Source: Paracoccus bogoriensis (GTDB lineage Bacteria > Pseudomonadota > Alphaproteobacteria > Rhodobacterales > Rhodobacteraceae). Taken from it: DNA of 64,000 bases. Position numbers and translations under genes: made by a program. The stretch lies in contig NZ_JAHYSR010000008.1 of the NCBI RefSeq assembly GCF_019431455.1, positions 1 through 64,000 on the forward strand, in the 5' to 3' direction. Shown piece after piece: positions 18,506 to 27,425 of the stretch. The stretch's first letter is position 1. Each line of letters begins with the position of its first letter. The notes below the pieces were generated by a model. The model made no database searches, was not told the origin of the DNA, and saw nothing but the letters and a program-made list of their open reading frames with translations.

Positions 18506-19159
18506 ATGGGACTGGATGACATCAGGCGCCGCATCCGGGCGGCCGAACAACAGGCCGGGCGCGCGCCCGGCAGCGTGACGCTGATCGCGGTCAGCAAGGT
18601 GCAGCCCGCCGCGCGGGTGCAGGCCGTGCTGGACCAGGGCCACCGTGTCTTTGGCGAAAACTACGTCCAGGAAACCCAAGGCAAGTGGCCGGCGTGGCGC
18701 GTCCGCTATCCGGATGTCTCGCTCCACATGATCGGCCCGCTCCAGTCGAACAAGACGCGCGCGGCGGTCGGCCTGTTCGACGCGATCCATACGCTGGATC
18801 GGATGACGCTGGCTCGCAAGCTGGCGCAGCATTGCGCGGAACAGGGCCGCCAGCCGCAATTGTTCGTCCAGGTCAATACCGGGGACGAGCCGCAGAAGGC
18901 CGGGATCCTGGCCGACGAATTGCCCGGCTTCCTGCGCCAATGCCGCGATCTGGGCCTGTCGCCCGAGGGGCTGATGTGCATCCCGCCCGAGGGTCTGGAC
19001 CCGCTGCCCCATTTCCGCCTGCTGCGGCGGCTGGCCCAGGATAATGGCCTGGCCCTTCTGTCCATGGGGATGAGCGCCGATTTTGAGACCGCCATCGCCG
19101 AGGGCGCGACCCATGTGCGCGTCGGCTCGGCGATCTTCGGGGCGCGCGATTACGGCTAG
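18506..19159 (+). CDS. YggS/PLPBP pyridoxal phosphate homeostasis protein
   Basis: A 217-aa PLP-binding TIM-barrel protein that buffers pyridoxal phosphate. The PLP lysine is Lys31 in LIAVSKVQP. Other family motifs are VFGENYVQE, LHMIGPLQSNK and the C-terminal LSMGMSADFETAIAEGATHVRVGSAIFGAR. The ATG lies only about 12 bases past the porin terminator T-tract and has no Shine-Dalgarno, so the mRNA may be leaderless or nearly so. The stop shares CTAG with the convergent L,D-transpeptidase gene. Confidence 0.94.
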   Translation: MGLDDIRRRIRAAEQQAGRAPGSVTLIAVSKVQPAARVQAVLDQGHRVFGENYVQETQGKWPAWRVRYPDVSLHMIGPLQSNKTRAAVGLFDAIHTLDRMTLARKLAQHCAEQGRQPQLFVQVNTGDEPQKAGILADELPGFLRQCRDLGLSPEGLMCIPPEGLDPLPHFRLLRRLAQDNGLALLSMGMSADFETAIAEGATHVRVGSAIFGARDYG

Positions 19160-19656
19160 GGCCGGCAACTGACGATCAGCACCGTCCCCGGCACCGCGCG
19201 GGCCGCGATCCACAGCAGATGCGGGCGGGCAAAGGCGATGCAACCCTCGGTCCCGAAGCGGGGCCTGCGCCATTGATGCAGGAAGATCGCCGAGCCCCGG
19301 CCCGGCATCCCCGCCTGATTCCAGTCGGTCGTCAGGATCAGGTCGTATAGCGGATCGGCCCGGCGCAGGCGTTCATGGCTGGCCGACAGCGGGGCGCGAA
19401 CATGGCGGTTGTAAGCCGGATGGCCCGGATCGTCGCACCACAGATCGCCCGGCCCGATGGGCCGCGCCCAAGGCGCCGGCGGCGGCAGGCGGTCGGGACG
19501 ATACCACAGCCCGGTGATGCGGTGGCGTCCCTCGGGGGTCGCGCCATCGCCCTCGCGCTTGGTGGCGCTGATGCCCCCCTTGCCGATGGCGCAGGGAAAG
19601 AGCCGCCCGCGAAAACGCAGCCCGGCTGGCGTCAGGACCATGTCCTCGGCCCTCAC
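19156..19656 (-). CDS. L,D-transpeptidase (YkuD domain)
   Basis: A 166-aa protein with the YkuD catalytic motif FLHQWRRPRFGTEGCIAF: His127 and the nucleophile Cys139. The family links or anchors peptidoglycan through L,D bonds. It has no obvious signal peptide, as is common for this short alphaproteobacterial form. The start is GTG at 19656, overlapping the ribA stop (GTGA); the ATG at 19641, preceded by GAGG, is an alternative. Confidence 0.82.
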   Translation of the reverse strand: MRAEDMVLTPAGLRFRGRLFPCAIGKGGISATKREGDGATPEGRHRITGLWYRPDRLPPPAPWARPIGPGDLWCDDPGHPAYNRHVRAPLSASHERLRRADPLYDLILTTDWNQAGMPGRGSAIFLHQWRRPRFGTEGCIAFARPHLLWIAARAVPGTVLIVSCRP

Positions 19657-20711
19657 AGCAGGTGGCCAGATTTCTGCGCCTTGACGGCCAGATAGCCCTG
19701 ATTATGCGGGTTCTGCGGCACGATCAGCGGCACACGTTCGGCCACGTCGATGCCGTGGCCCTGCATCATCGCCACCTTGCGCGGGTTGTTCGTCATAAGC
19801 CGCACAGCCCGAAAGCCCAGCCGTCGCAACAGGGCGGCGCCGATGCGAAAGTCACGCTCGTCATCCTCGAAGCCAAGGCGGTGATTGGCCTCGACGGTAT
19901 CGAAGCCCTGATCCTGCAGGTCATAGGCGCGCATCTTGTTGGCCAGCCCGATGCCCCGACCTTCCTGATTGAGATAGAGCAGCACGCCGGCCCCGGCCTG
20001 CCCCATCGCACTGAGCGCGGCCTGAAGCTGCGGGCCGCAATCGCATTTCAGGCTGCCCAGAACGTCGCCGGTGAAACAGGCCGAATGCAACCGCGCCAGA
20101 ACCGGGGTGTCGCGGGGGGGATCGCCGATCTCGACGGCGTAATGCTCTTCGCCGCCATTGTCGGGGCGAAAGACATGCAGGCGCGACCGTTCCGAAGCGA
20201 TGATCGGCACGCGGGCGGCGGCGACCGGGGCCAGCGCGGCCTCTTGCGACAATTGCGCCATCAGGGGCGCGGTCGGCAGGCGGGTCAGACCTTCGACCGG
20301 GGCGGCAGGAACCATGACGACGGCAGGCAGAAGCTGCGCCGATTTCGTCAGCGCCAGCGCGGCACGGTGATCGGTGGCATCGCCCTCGCGCGCGGTGAAA
20401 AGCGGCCCCTTCATCGCGCGACGCAGATCATGGGCCGGATCGGCCAGCGCGCGCAGCCAGGCCAGATCGGCCTTGGGCGGCAGGATCACGCGCGCAAGCC
20501 CCGCATCATAGGCACGCGCCTTCAGCGTCTGCGCCCGCCGCTCGGTCAGGACCAGCACAGCGGGCCCAAGCGCACGCAAATCGGCCAGGCGCGCCGCCGA
20601 CAGGGTTTCGGCCGCTGCGGCAACGTGGCTGCCCACCATCACGGGCAGACCCATCCGCAGGTCGGCGCGGGCGCGGGCCACGATTTCGGCAAGGGTCGGG
20701 ATCAGGCTCAT
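19653..20711 (-). CDS. ribA: GTP cyclohydrolase II
   Basis: RibA opens GTP to diaminohydroxyphosphoribosylaminopyrimidine, the first step of riboflavin synthesis. The C-terminal catalytic domain has the zinc cysteines Cys212, Cys223 and Cys225 (ACFTGDVLGSLKCDCG), the YLNQEGRGIGL loop and the basic site RLMTNNPRKV. The first 165 residues are an extension beyond the minimal enzyme; similar N-terminal extensions occur in Rhodobacteraceae RibA and lack visible DHBP-synthase catalytic motifs. The ATG at 20711 gives 352 aa; an in-frame ATG at 20765 has no better support. Confidence 0.92.
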   Translation of the reverse strand: MSLIPTLAEIVARARADLRMGLPVMVGSHVAAAAETLSAARLADLRALGPAVLVLTERRAQTLKARAYDAGLARVILPPKADLAWLRALADPAHDLRRAMKGPLFTAREGDATDHRAALALTKSAQLLPAVVMVPAAPVEGLTRLPTAPLMAQLSQEAALAPVAAARVPIIASERSRLHVFRPDNGGEEHYAVEIGDPPRDTPVLARLHSACFTGDVLGSLKCDCGPQLQAALSAMGQAGAGVLLYLNQEGRGIGLANKMRAYDLQDQGFDTVEANHRLGFEDDERDFRIGAALLRRLGFRAVRLMTNNPRKVAMMQGHGIDVAERVPLIVPQNPHNQGYLAVKAQKSGHLL

Positions 20712-20841
20712 GCGGGCGCTTTCTGAAACAATCCGAAACAAAACCCGCCTGTGCGACAAAACCATGTGAGACTTCCGACATGGTGCTGGACGACACGCGG
20801 GCGTGATCCTTCATGTGTGCCGAGAAGCCAAAGGAGGCAAC

Positions 20842-21528
20842 ATGCCCGGACTGAAAAAAATCCTTCTGGTCGATGACGAGGAAGACCTGCGCGAGGCGCT
20901 GGCCGAACAACTGGTCGCCACCGAAGATTTCGACGTTGCCGAAGCCGGCAGCGGCGCCGAGGCCGTCGAGGCCACCAGGAACGCCATTTTCGATCTGGTC
21001 GTGCTGGATGTCGGCCTGCCTGACACGGACGGGCGCGAGCTGTGCAAGAAACTGCGCAAGCTGAACGTCAAATGCCCCATCGTGATGCTGACCGGTCACG
21101 ACACCGACGCGGACACGATCCTGGGTCTGGATGCGGGCGCGAACGATTACGTCACCAAACCCTTCAAGTTCCCGGTCCTGCTGGCCCGCCTGCGCGCCCA
21201 GCTGCGCACGCATGAGCAATCCGAGGACGCGATCTTCCAGCTTGGGCCCTATACGTTCAAGCCCTCGATGAAGATGCTGATCGACCAGAAGGACCGCAAG
21301 ATCCGCCTGACCGAGAAAGAGACGAACATCCTGAAGTTCCTTTATCGGGCGCAGGATGGTGTCGTGCCGCGCGACGTGCTGCTGCACGAGGTCTGGGGCT
21401 ATAATGCGGGTGTGACCACGCATACGCTGGAAACCCACATCTACCGCCTGCGCCAGAAGATCGAGCCCGATCCCTCGAATGCCCGCCTTCTGGTGACGGA
21501 ATCGGGCGGCTACCGGCTGGTCGCCTGA
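20842..21528 (+). CDS. OmpR/PhoB-family response regulator
   Basis: A 228-aa regulator: receiver domain with acidic pocket DDEED at about 11-15, phosphoacceptor Asp56 (VVLDVGLP) and TKPFK near 105, then a winged-helix DNA-binding domain ending THTLETHIYRLRQKI...ESGGYRLVA. No histidine kinase is adjacent, so it is an orphan here. AAGGAGG lies 7 bases before the ATG. It diverges from ribA and is followed by a strong terminator. Confidence 0.92.
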   Translation: MPGLKKILLVDDEEDLREALAEQLVATEDFDVAEAGSGAEAVEATRNAIFDLVVLDVGLPDTDGRELCKKLRKLNVKCPIVMLTGHDTDADTILGLDAGANDYVTKPFKFPVLLARLRAQLRTHEQSEDAIFQLGPYTFKPSMKMLIDQKDRKIRLTEKETNILKFLYRAQDGVVPRDVLLHEVWGYNAGVTTHTLETHIYRLRQKIEPDPSNARLLVTESGGYRLVA

Positions 21529-21643
21529 AACCCTGCGCGACTTCCCGCCGATCATATCATCGCGGGAACCGGCGCGGCGGGGATGCGTTTTCCACCCGAA
21601 GCCCAGTGGTCGGTGGATGCGGCCACACTCCCTCCTCTCCCTT

Positions 21644-21673
21644 GCCCCGGCAGTCAGGCTGCCGGGGCTTTTT
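21644..21673. terminator. intrinsic terminator between convergent genes
   Basis: GCCCCGGCAG and CTGCCGGGGC form a perfect 10-bp stem with a five-base loop, followed by CTTTTTC. It serves the response-regulator transcript and lies 1 base before the stop of the convergent glutathionyl-hydroquinone reductase gene. Confidence 0.92.
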
Positions 21674-21674
21674 C

Positions 21675-22649
21675 TCATCCGCGACCGTGGGGCGCGGTCC
21701 AGTCGGGCCGGGGGCCGATGGGAATGATCCGGTGCGGATTGATCATGTCATGACTGTAGTAATAGTGCCGCGTGATATGGTCGAAATGCACGGTCTCGGC
21801 GACGCCGGGCCATTGGTAGAGTTCACGCGCCCAGCCCCATAGATTCGGGTAATCCACGATCCGGCGGCGGTTGCACTTGAAATGCGTGTGATAAACCGCG
21901 TCGAAGCGCAGCACGGTCGTGAACAGCCGCCAATCGGCCTCGGTGATCCGGTCGCCGGTCAGATAGCGGTTTTCGGACAACATCCCCTCGATCCAGTCGA
22001 GACTGTCGAACAGTGGATGCACCGCCTTGTCATAAGCGGCCTGCGTGGTGGCGAAGCCGGCCTTGTAAACACCGTTGTTCACCGTGTCATAGATCCGGTC
22101 GTTGATCGGCTCGATGGCCTCGCGCAAATCTTCGGGGCAGTAATCGTCGCGATTGCCGGTGATGTCGTCGAAAGCGCTGTTGAACATGCGGATGATGTCG
22201 GCGCTTTCGTTCGACACGATCTGGCCGGTTTCCTTGTCCCACAGGACAGGCACCGTGACCCGCCCCGAGGCATCGGGCCGCGCCTTGACATAGACCTCGC
22301 GCAGATAAGCCAGCCCGAATTGCCGGTCGCCCGTGGCGCCGTCGAAATCGGTGCGGAACTCCCAGCCCTCGGACCCCATGTCGGGATGCACGACCGAGAC
22401 CTCGATATGCGGCTCAAGCCCCTTGATGGCGCGAAAGATCAGCGTGCGATGCGCCCAGGGGCAGGCATGGCTGACATAGAGGTGATAGCGCCCGCTTTCC
22501 GCCCGAAAGCCACCCTGGCCAGTCGGACCTGCGCTGCCATCCGCCGTCACCCAGTTGCGGAACTTCGACGTGTCGCGCCTGAACTCGCCGCCGGTGCTGT
22601 CGGTGTCATACCATTCGTCCTTCCAGACGCCGTTGACCAATTGGCCCAT
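21675..22649 (-). CDS. yqjG: glutathionyl-hydroquinone reductase YqjG
   Basis: A 324-aa xi-class glutathione transferase that reduces glutathionyl-hydroquinones. The active-site Cys63 sits in SHACPWAHRT, the diagnostic motif. The C-terminal all-helical domain has GDRITEADWRLFTTVLRFD and the final RPDWTAPHGRG. AAGGAGG is well spaced before the ATG at 22649. It is a single gene, 61 bases upstream of the MFS gene on the same strand. Confidence 0.94.
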   Translation of the reverse strand: MGQLVNGVWKDEWYDTDSTGGEFRRDTSKFRNWVTADGSAGPTGQGGFRAESGRYHLYVSHACPWAHRTLIFRAIKGLEPHIEVSVVHPDMGSEGWEFRTDFDGATGDRQFGLAYLREVYVKARPDASGRVTVPVLWDKETGQIVSNESADIIRMFNSAFDDITGNRDDYCPEDLREAIEPINDRIYDTVNNGVYKAGFATTQAAYDKAVHPLFDSLDWIEGMLSENRYLTGDRITEADWRLFTTVLRFDAVYHTHFKCNRRRIVDYPNLWGWARELYQWPGVAETVHFDHITRHYYYSHDMINPHRIIPIGPRPDWTAPHGRG

Positions 22650-22710
22650 GCCTTCCTCCTTGCGTTCTGTCGTCAGGGCAACGGGCCCCGGCGCGGCTGC
22701 GTTCCCGGCG

Positions 22711-24030
22711 TCAGGCGATGGCGCGGTCGCGCGTCTCGGCCCTGACCAGCATCAGGGCCAGCGCGGCCAGCAGCAGCAATGCGGCAAAACTGCCGATGGC
22801 AAGACCGAAGCCCTTGGCGAAGACCACGGCCAGCAGGCTGGGCGCAAGGATGCCCCCCAGCCGTGCCATGGCGCTGGCCGTGCCCATGCCGGTCCCGCGC
22901 AGATGGGTCGGGTAAAGCTCGGGCGTAAAGGCGTAAAGCGCGCCCCAGGTGCCCAGCAGCGCAAAGCTCATCACGATCAGGGCGGCGGCGACCAGCAGAG
23001 GCGCGGTCGCAAAGGCGAACATGCCGCAACCCGCCGCGCTGAGGATCAGGAACCCCGTCAGCGTGGCGCGGCGGCCCAGGGCCTCGACCCCCCAGGCGGC
23101 CAGCGCGTAGCCCGGCACCTGCGCCAGGGCCAGCACCACGAGGAAACCGTAGCCGCGGACAAAGCCGAAGCCCTCGGTCGCCAGCTGGCCGGGCACCCAG
23201 ACGAAAACGCCGTAATAGGACAGCGAGACCAGAAACCACACCGCCAGAACGCCAAGCGTGACCCGCCGCAGCGACCCCGCCCAGATCGAGCGCGCGGCCC
23301 CGGCCTCGACCGGCGCGGCGACCAGATGGGTCTGGGGCGGCAGGGGCGGCGCGCCATTTACGGCCAGCACCTTCTGGATCACGGCGCGCGCCTCGGCCTG
23401 CCGGCCGGTGCGGACCAGATACATGGGGCTTTCGGGGATCCAGAAGCGCAGGAAGAACCCGATCAGCGCGGGGGCGGCGGCCACGAAGAAGATCCAGCGC
23501 CAAGGCGCATCGGCGCCCATGGTGACAGCGGCCCAGGCGGTCAGGGCAATGACGATGGTGCCGATCGCCCAGAACCCCTCCAGCCAGACCAGCCAGCGCC
23601 CCCGGTTCCGCGGCGGCAGGAACTCGGCCATCATGGCGTAATCGACGGGCAGCGTGCCGCCCACCGCCACCCCGGTCAGGAAGCGCAGCGCCAGAAGCCA
23701 GGTGAAATCCCCCGCCCAGACCGAGGCCAGACCAAAGACCGCATCCATCGCAACGGTCCCGACCAGCACCCATTTACGCCCGATCCGGTCGGCCAGCCGC
23801 CCGAACAGGAACGCGCCCGCGAACATGCCCAGAAAGAACGCCGTGCCGATCTGCAAGGCGGTCACGCGGTCCAGACCGAAGGTGACGGCCACCGAGGGCG
23901 CGGCGAAGCCCACCGCGATGACCTGCATCGCATCCGCCGCCCAGACCAGCCCGAAGATTCCCAGCAGGCGCCACTGGAACCGGCCCGTGCCGCCCTGCGT
24001 CAGGGCATCGTCGATGGTCATGCGCCGCAT
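22711..24030 (-). CDS. MFS transporter, sugar/aromatic-acid type
   Basis: A 439-aa twelve-helix major facilitator with loop 2-3 FGRLADRIGRKWVL, the 4-5 region RFLTGVAVGGTLPVDYAMMAEFLPPRNRGRW and the 6-7 loop PESPMYLVRTGR, the sugar-porter/NiaP-like pattern. The substrate is not predictable. AAAGGG precedes the ATG at 24030 by 7 bases, and a further ATG lies 9 bases downstream. Confidence 0.85.
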   Translation of the reverse strand: MRRMTIDDALTQGGTGRFQWRLLGIFGLVWAADAMQVIAVGFAAPSVAVTFGLDRVTALQIGTAFFLGMFAGAFLFGRLADRIGRKWVLVGTVAMDAVFGLASVWAGDFTWLLALRFLTGVAVGGTLPVDYAMMAEFLPPRNRGRWLVWLEGFWAIGTIVIALTAWAAVTMGADAPWRWIFFVAAAPALIGFFLRFWIPESPMYLVRTGRQAEARAVIQKVLAVNGAPPLPPQTHLVAAPVEAGAARSIWAGSLRRVTLGVLAVWFLVSLSYYGVFVWVPGQLATEGFGFVRGYGFLVVLALAQVPGYALAAWGVEALGRRATLTGFLILSAAGCGMFAFATAPLLVAAALIVMSFALLGTWGALYAFTPELYPTHLRGTGMGTASAMARLGGILAPSLLAVVFAKGFGLAIGSFAALLLLAALALMLVRAETRDRAIA

Positions 24031-24139
24031 GGCAGGCCCTTTCGCGTTTCCCCAATCCATAGCGCAGGCGTCCCATATCGCAACCCCGGCTTGGCACCCG
24101 GCGCCCCCGCGGCTAGGCTCCGCCGCAAAGGAGACCCCC

Positions 24140-24925
24140 ATGTTCACCATCGCCACCTGGAACATCAACTCGGTCCGCCTGCGCGAAGGGCTGGTCGCGC
24201 GGTTTCTGGCCGAGCAAGGCCCCGACATCCTCTGCCTTCAGGAATGCAAGTCGCCGGTCGAGAAGATCCCCCTGACCCGCTTTGCCGAACTGGGCTATCA
24301 CCACATCGTCGCGCGAGGTCAAAAGGGTTACAACGGCGTTGCCATCCTGTCGCGCCTGCCGATCACCGATGCGGGCGACCGCGATTATGCCAGCCTGGGC
24401 CATGCGCGCCATGTGTCTGCCCGGTTGGACAACGGCGTGGTGATCCACAACATCTATGTGCCCGCAGGCGGCGACATTCCCGACCGCGAAGTGAACGAGA
24501 AATTCGGGCAGAAGCTGGATTTCCTGACCGAGATGCGCGACGCCTTCCACGCCGACCGCCCGCAGAAATCCATCCTTGTGGGTGATCTGAACATCGCCCC
24601 GCGCGAGGATGATGTCTGGTCGCACAAGCAATTGCTGAAGGTCGTCAGCCACACCCCGATCGAGGTCGAGCATCTGGCTCAGGCACAGGATGCCGGGCAG
24701 TGGGTGGATGTGACGCGCCAGGACATCCCCGAGGGCAAGCTCTACAGCTGGTGGTCGTATCGAGCGCCCGACTGGAACGCCGCCGACAAGGGGCGCAGGC
24801 TGGACCATATCTGGGCCAGCCCCGACATCGCCAATGCCGCTCATGGCAGCCGCATCCTGCGCGAATGCCGGGGTTGGGAAAGCCCAAGCGATCACGTCCC
24901 GGTCCTGGCCCGCTTCGACCTTTGA
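24140..24925 (+). CDS. xthA: exodeoxyribonuclease III
   Basis: A 261-aa AP endonuclease / 3' exonuclease of base-excision repair. Metal-binding Glu35 is in LCLQECK; catalytic residues follow in LVGDLNIAP (Asp and Asn near 150) and the C-terminal RRLDHIWAS and PSDHVPV (His). AAAGGAG precedes the ATG by 7 bases. It begins a run of same-strand genes with cnoX and the LON-domain gene. Confidence 0.95.
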   Translation: MFTIATWNINSVRLREGLVARFLAEQGPDILCLQECKSPVEKIPLTRFAELGYHHIVARGQKGYNGVAILSRLPITDAGDRDYASLGHARHVSARLDNGVVIHNIYVPAGGDIPDREVNEKFGQKLDFLTEMRDAFHADRPQKSILVGDLNIAPREDDVWSHKQLLKVVSHTPIEVEHLAQAQDAGQWVDVTRQDIPEGKLYSWWSYRAPDWNAADKGRRLDHIWASPDIANAAHGSRILRECRGWESPSDHVPVLARFDL

Positions 24926-25000
24926 TCCGATGGGGACTTTCGCTTGCCGGGCCAAGCGCCCATATTGCCCGAAACACCAACCAGAAGCTTTGGGGACGCC

Positions 25001-25912
25001 ATGAGCATGTTTTTCGACGGGGCCGCAGCACCCAGGACCGGCGATGTCATCAAGGATGTGACCGAGGCCGATTTCATGGCCGAGGTGGTCGAGGCCTCGA
25101 TGCAGGTTCCTGTGATCGTCGATTTCTGGGCGCCCTGGTGCGGCCCCTGCAAGACGCTCGGCCCCGCGCTTGAAGCCGAGGTGGCGCGCCACAAGGGCCG
25201 CGTGCGGATGGCCAAGGTGAACGTGGACGAGAACCAGATGATCGCGGCCCAGCTTCGCGTGCAGTCGATCCCGACCGTCTATGCCTTCTTCCAGGGCCGT
25301 CCCGTCGATGCCTTCCAGGGCGCGATCCCGGCCAGCCAGATCAGGCAGTTCGTCGAAAAGCTGGTGGCGATGGGCGGCGATGACGGCGGGCTGGCCGAAG
25401 CGATCAAGGCCGGCGACCAGATGATCGAGGCCGGAGAGACCGCCGACGCCATCGAGACGTTTACCGCCATCATCGGCGAGATGCCCGACAGCCCCGAAGC
25501 CTGGGGGGGCCTGATCCGCGCGCATCTGGCAGCGGGTGACATGGCCGCGGCCGCGGCCACGCTGTCGCAGGTGCCACCCGCCATCGCCGGCGCCGCCCCG
25601 GTCGAGACCGCTCGCGCCCAGCTGGATCTTGCCCGCCAGGCCGAGAATGCGGGCCCCCTGAACGAGCTTCAGACCCGTGTCGAGGCCGATCCCGCCGATC
25701 AGCAGGCGCGCCTCGATTACGCGACCGCCCTGCACGCGGCTGGCCGGACCGAGGAGGCAGTCGAAATCCTTCTGGACAGCTTCCGCCGCGATCGTGAGTG
25801 GAACGATGGCGTGGTCAAGACGCAGCTTCTGACCATCTTCGATAGCCTGAAACCCGGCGATCCCATCGCGCAGAAGGGTCGCCGCCGGCTGTCCTCGCTG
25901 ATCTTCGCCTGA
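25001..25912 (+). CDS. cnoX: thioredoxin-TPR fusion, CnoX/YbbN-type chaperedoxin
   Basis: A 303-aa protein with an N-terminal thioredoxin domain (CGPC at about 47-50 in FWAPWCGPCK) and C-terminal tetratricopeptide-like helices (GETADAIETFTAIIGEMPD, DQQARLDYATALHAAGRTEEAVE). This is the architecture of CnoX, which holds chlorine-damaged proteins for GroEL and DnaK. Unlike E. coli CnoX (SxxC), it keeps both cysteines, so it may also be redox-active. The next gene starts 4 bases after its stop. Confidence 0.9.
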   Translation: MSMFFDGAAAPRTGDVIKDVTEADFMAEVVEASMQVPVIVDFWAPWCGPCKTLGPALEAEVARHKGRVRMAKVNVDENQMIAAQLRVQSIPTVYAFFQGRPVDAFQGAIPASQIRQFVEKLVAMGGDDGGLAEAIKAGDQMIEAGETADAIETFTAIIGEMPDSPEAWGGLIRAHLAAGDMAAAAATLSQVPPAIAGAAPVETARAQLDLARQAENAGPLNELQTRVEADPADQQARLDYATALHAAGRTEEAVEILLDSFRRDREWNDGVVKTQLLTIFDSLKPGDPIAQKGRRRLSSLIFA

Positions 25913-25916
25913 GCCG

Positions 25917-26543
25917 ATGCGCCGCCGCTTCGATCTTCCTGACCGCATCCCCCTTTTCCCGCTGACCGGCGCCGTGCTGATGCCACGCGCCCGGATGCCA
26001 CTGCATATCTTCGAGCCGCGCTACCTGCAGATGCTGGAAGACACGCTGAAGACACCCCATCGCCTGATCGGCCTGATCCAGCCCGAAGGCGACGGACTGG
26101 CCTCGATCGGCTGCGCGGGGCGCGTGGTGGCGTTTTCGGAAACCGATGACGGTCGCATGATGATTTCGCTTGCGGCGGTCTCGCGCTTTCGGCTGCTGGA
26201 AACATTCGAGGGCTTTGCCCCCTATCTTCAGGCCGGGATCGACTGGTCGTCGTTCGGGCGCGATCTCGGCGCGCCGGAACAGGATGACGGCCTCGACCGG
26301 CAGGCCCTCTTCGCGCTGCTCGCCCGCTTCATGCAAAGCGAAGGCCTCTCGACCGATTGGGAGGCCGCCGCCCAGGCCGAGGACGAGCTGCTGATCAACT
26401 CGCTCTCGATGATGCTGCCCTTCTCGGCGGGCGACAAGCAGGCGCTGCTGGAATCGCCCAGCCTGACGGACCGGCGCGAATTGCTGGTCGGCCTGATCGA
26501 ATTCGCGCTGCATGGGGGCCAGGACGAGGAAAGACTGCAATGA
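25917..26543 (+). CDS. LON peptidase substrate-binding domain protein
   Basis: A 208-aa stand-alone LonN (PUA-like) domain: [30 protein letters not shown] at the N-terminus is the family signature. There is no ATPase or protease domain. Function is not established; such proteins may bind substrates or partner with Lon. It follows cnoX by 4 bases and overlaps the next gene (ATGA), so the three belong together. Confidence 0.9.
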   Translation: MRRRFDLPDRIPLFPLTGAVLMPRARMPLHIFEPRYLQMLEDTLKTPHRLIGLIQPEGDGLASIGCAGRVVAFSETDDGRMMISLAAVSRFRLLETFEGFAPYLQAGIDWSSFGRDLGAPEQDDGLDRQALFALLARFMQSEGLSTDWEAAAQAEDELLINSLSMMLPFSAGDKQALLESPSLTDRRELLVGLIEFALHGGQDEERLQ

Positions 26544-26734
26544 CCGACACCGCCCCCGGCTTCGACCGCCACATGCTGGAAGCGCTGGTCTGCCCCGTGA
26601 CCCACACCACGCTGGCCTATGACGCGGCGCGCCAGGAACTGGTCTCGCGCGCGGCCGGTCTGGCCTTCCCGATCCGCGAAGGCATCCCGATCATGCTGAT
26701 CGACGAGGCGCGGCAGATCAAGGCCGATGACTGA
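26540..26734 (+). CDS. Trm112 family protein
   Basis: A 64-aa small protein of the Trm112/YcaR family, starting with [21 protein letters not shown] and ending [15 protein letters not shown]. Only Cys18 of the usual CxxC-type zinc site is present; the second position is Thr-His, as in many bacterial members. The family activates methyltransferases in eukaryotes; bacterial roles are unclear. It overlaps both neighbours. Confidence 0.9.
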   Translation: MTDTAPGFDRHMLEALVCPVTHTTLAYDAARQELVSRAAGLAFPIREGIPIMLIDEARQIKADD

Positions 26735-27404
26735 CCCGCTGCGCGACCCGCGCCCGGCGGCCTTTCCGCGCGTCTCGGCGCGCAGGCTCGGCCCGGTGGC
26801 GCTGCCGCTCTGGGTGCGGCTGGTCATCCTGGCCTGCTGTCTCATCGAGGGCGCGCTGATCGCGGCCGGCCTTTTCGGCTATCCGGTCGCGCGCCATGCG
26901 ACAGTGATGCTGGGCGGCTTCTGGTCGCCGGTCTTCTGGCAAGGAACGGGCCTCTATCCCTTCCAGCAATGGGTGATGTTCGCCAGCTACGGCCTTCTCC
27001 ATGCGGGGCTGCTGCACCTGGCCATGAACATGATCGGCCTTGCCGCCCTGTCGCGCGAATTGATGCGGATGATGGGCACGGGCCAGATGGCGCTGGTCTA
27101 TCTCGTCTCGCAGATCGCAGGCGCGCTGGTCTTCGCCTGGCTGGAACCCGCCGCGGGCCCGATGATCGGCGCCTCGGGCGCGGTCTTCGGGATCGCGGGC
27201 GCGCTGGTCGTTCAGACGGCGCTGACGCTCAGACGTCGCCAGCGTTCGACAGCACCGCTGGCCCGCGCGGTGGCGCTGATCCTCGGCCTGAATGTCGCAC
27301 TGACCTTCGCCATGCCCTCGGTCGCCTGGCAGGCCCATCTGGGCGGTGCCCTGGCCGGGATCGCCCTGACCCTCGCCTTCGCCGCCCGCCGCACAAGCGC
27401 CTGA
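26727..27404 (+). CDS. rhomboid family intramembrane serine protease
   Basis: A 225-aa membrane protein with the rhomboid Ser-His dyad: Ser150 in GASGAVFG and His204 in WQAHLGG, plus the supporting [10 protein letters not shown] at about 92-101. About six hydrophobic segments are visible. It cleaves transmembrane substrates within the membrane; the target is unknown. The start overlaps the Trm112 gene. Confidence 0.9.
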   Translation: MTDPLRDPRPAAFPRVSARRLGPVALPLWVRLVILACCLIEGALIAAGLFGYPVARHATVMLGGFWSPVFWQGTGLYPFQQWVMFASYGLLHAGLLHLAMNMIGLAALSRELMRMMGTGQMALVYLVSQIAGALVFAWLEPAAGPMIGASGAVFGIAGALVVQTALTLRRRQRSTAPLARAVALILGLNVALTFAMPSVAWQAHLGGALAGIALTLAFAARRTSA

Positions 27405-27425
27405 CCCCAGCCCCTTTGCCTTGGC

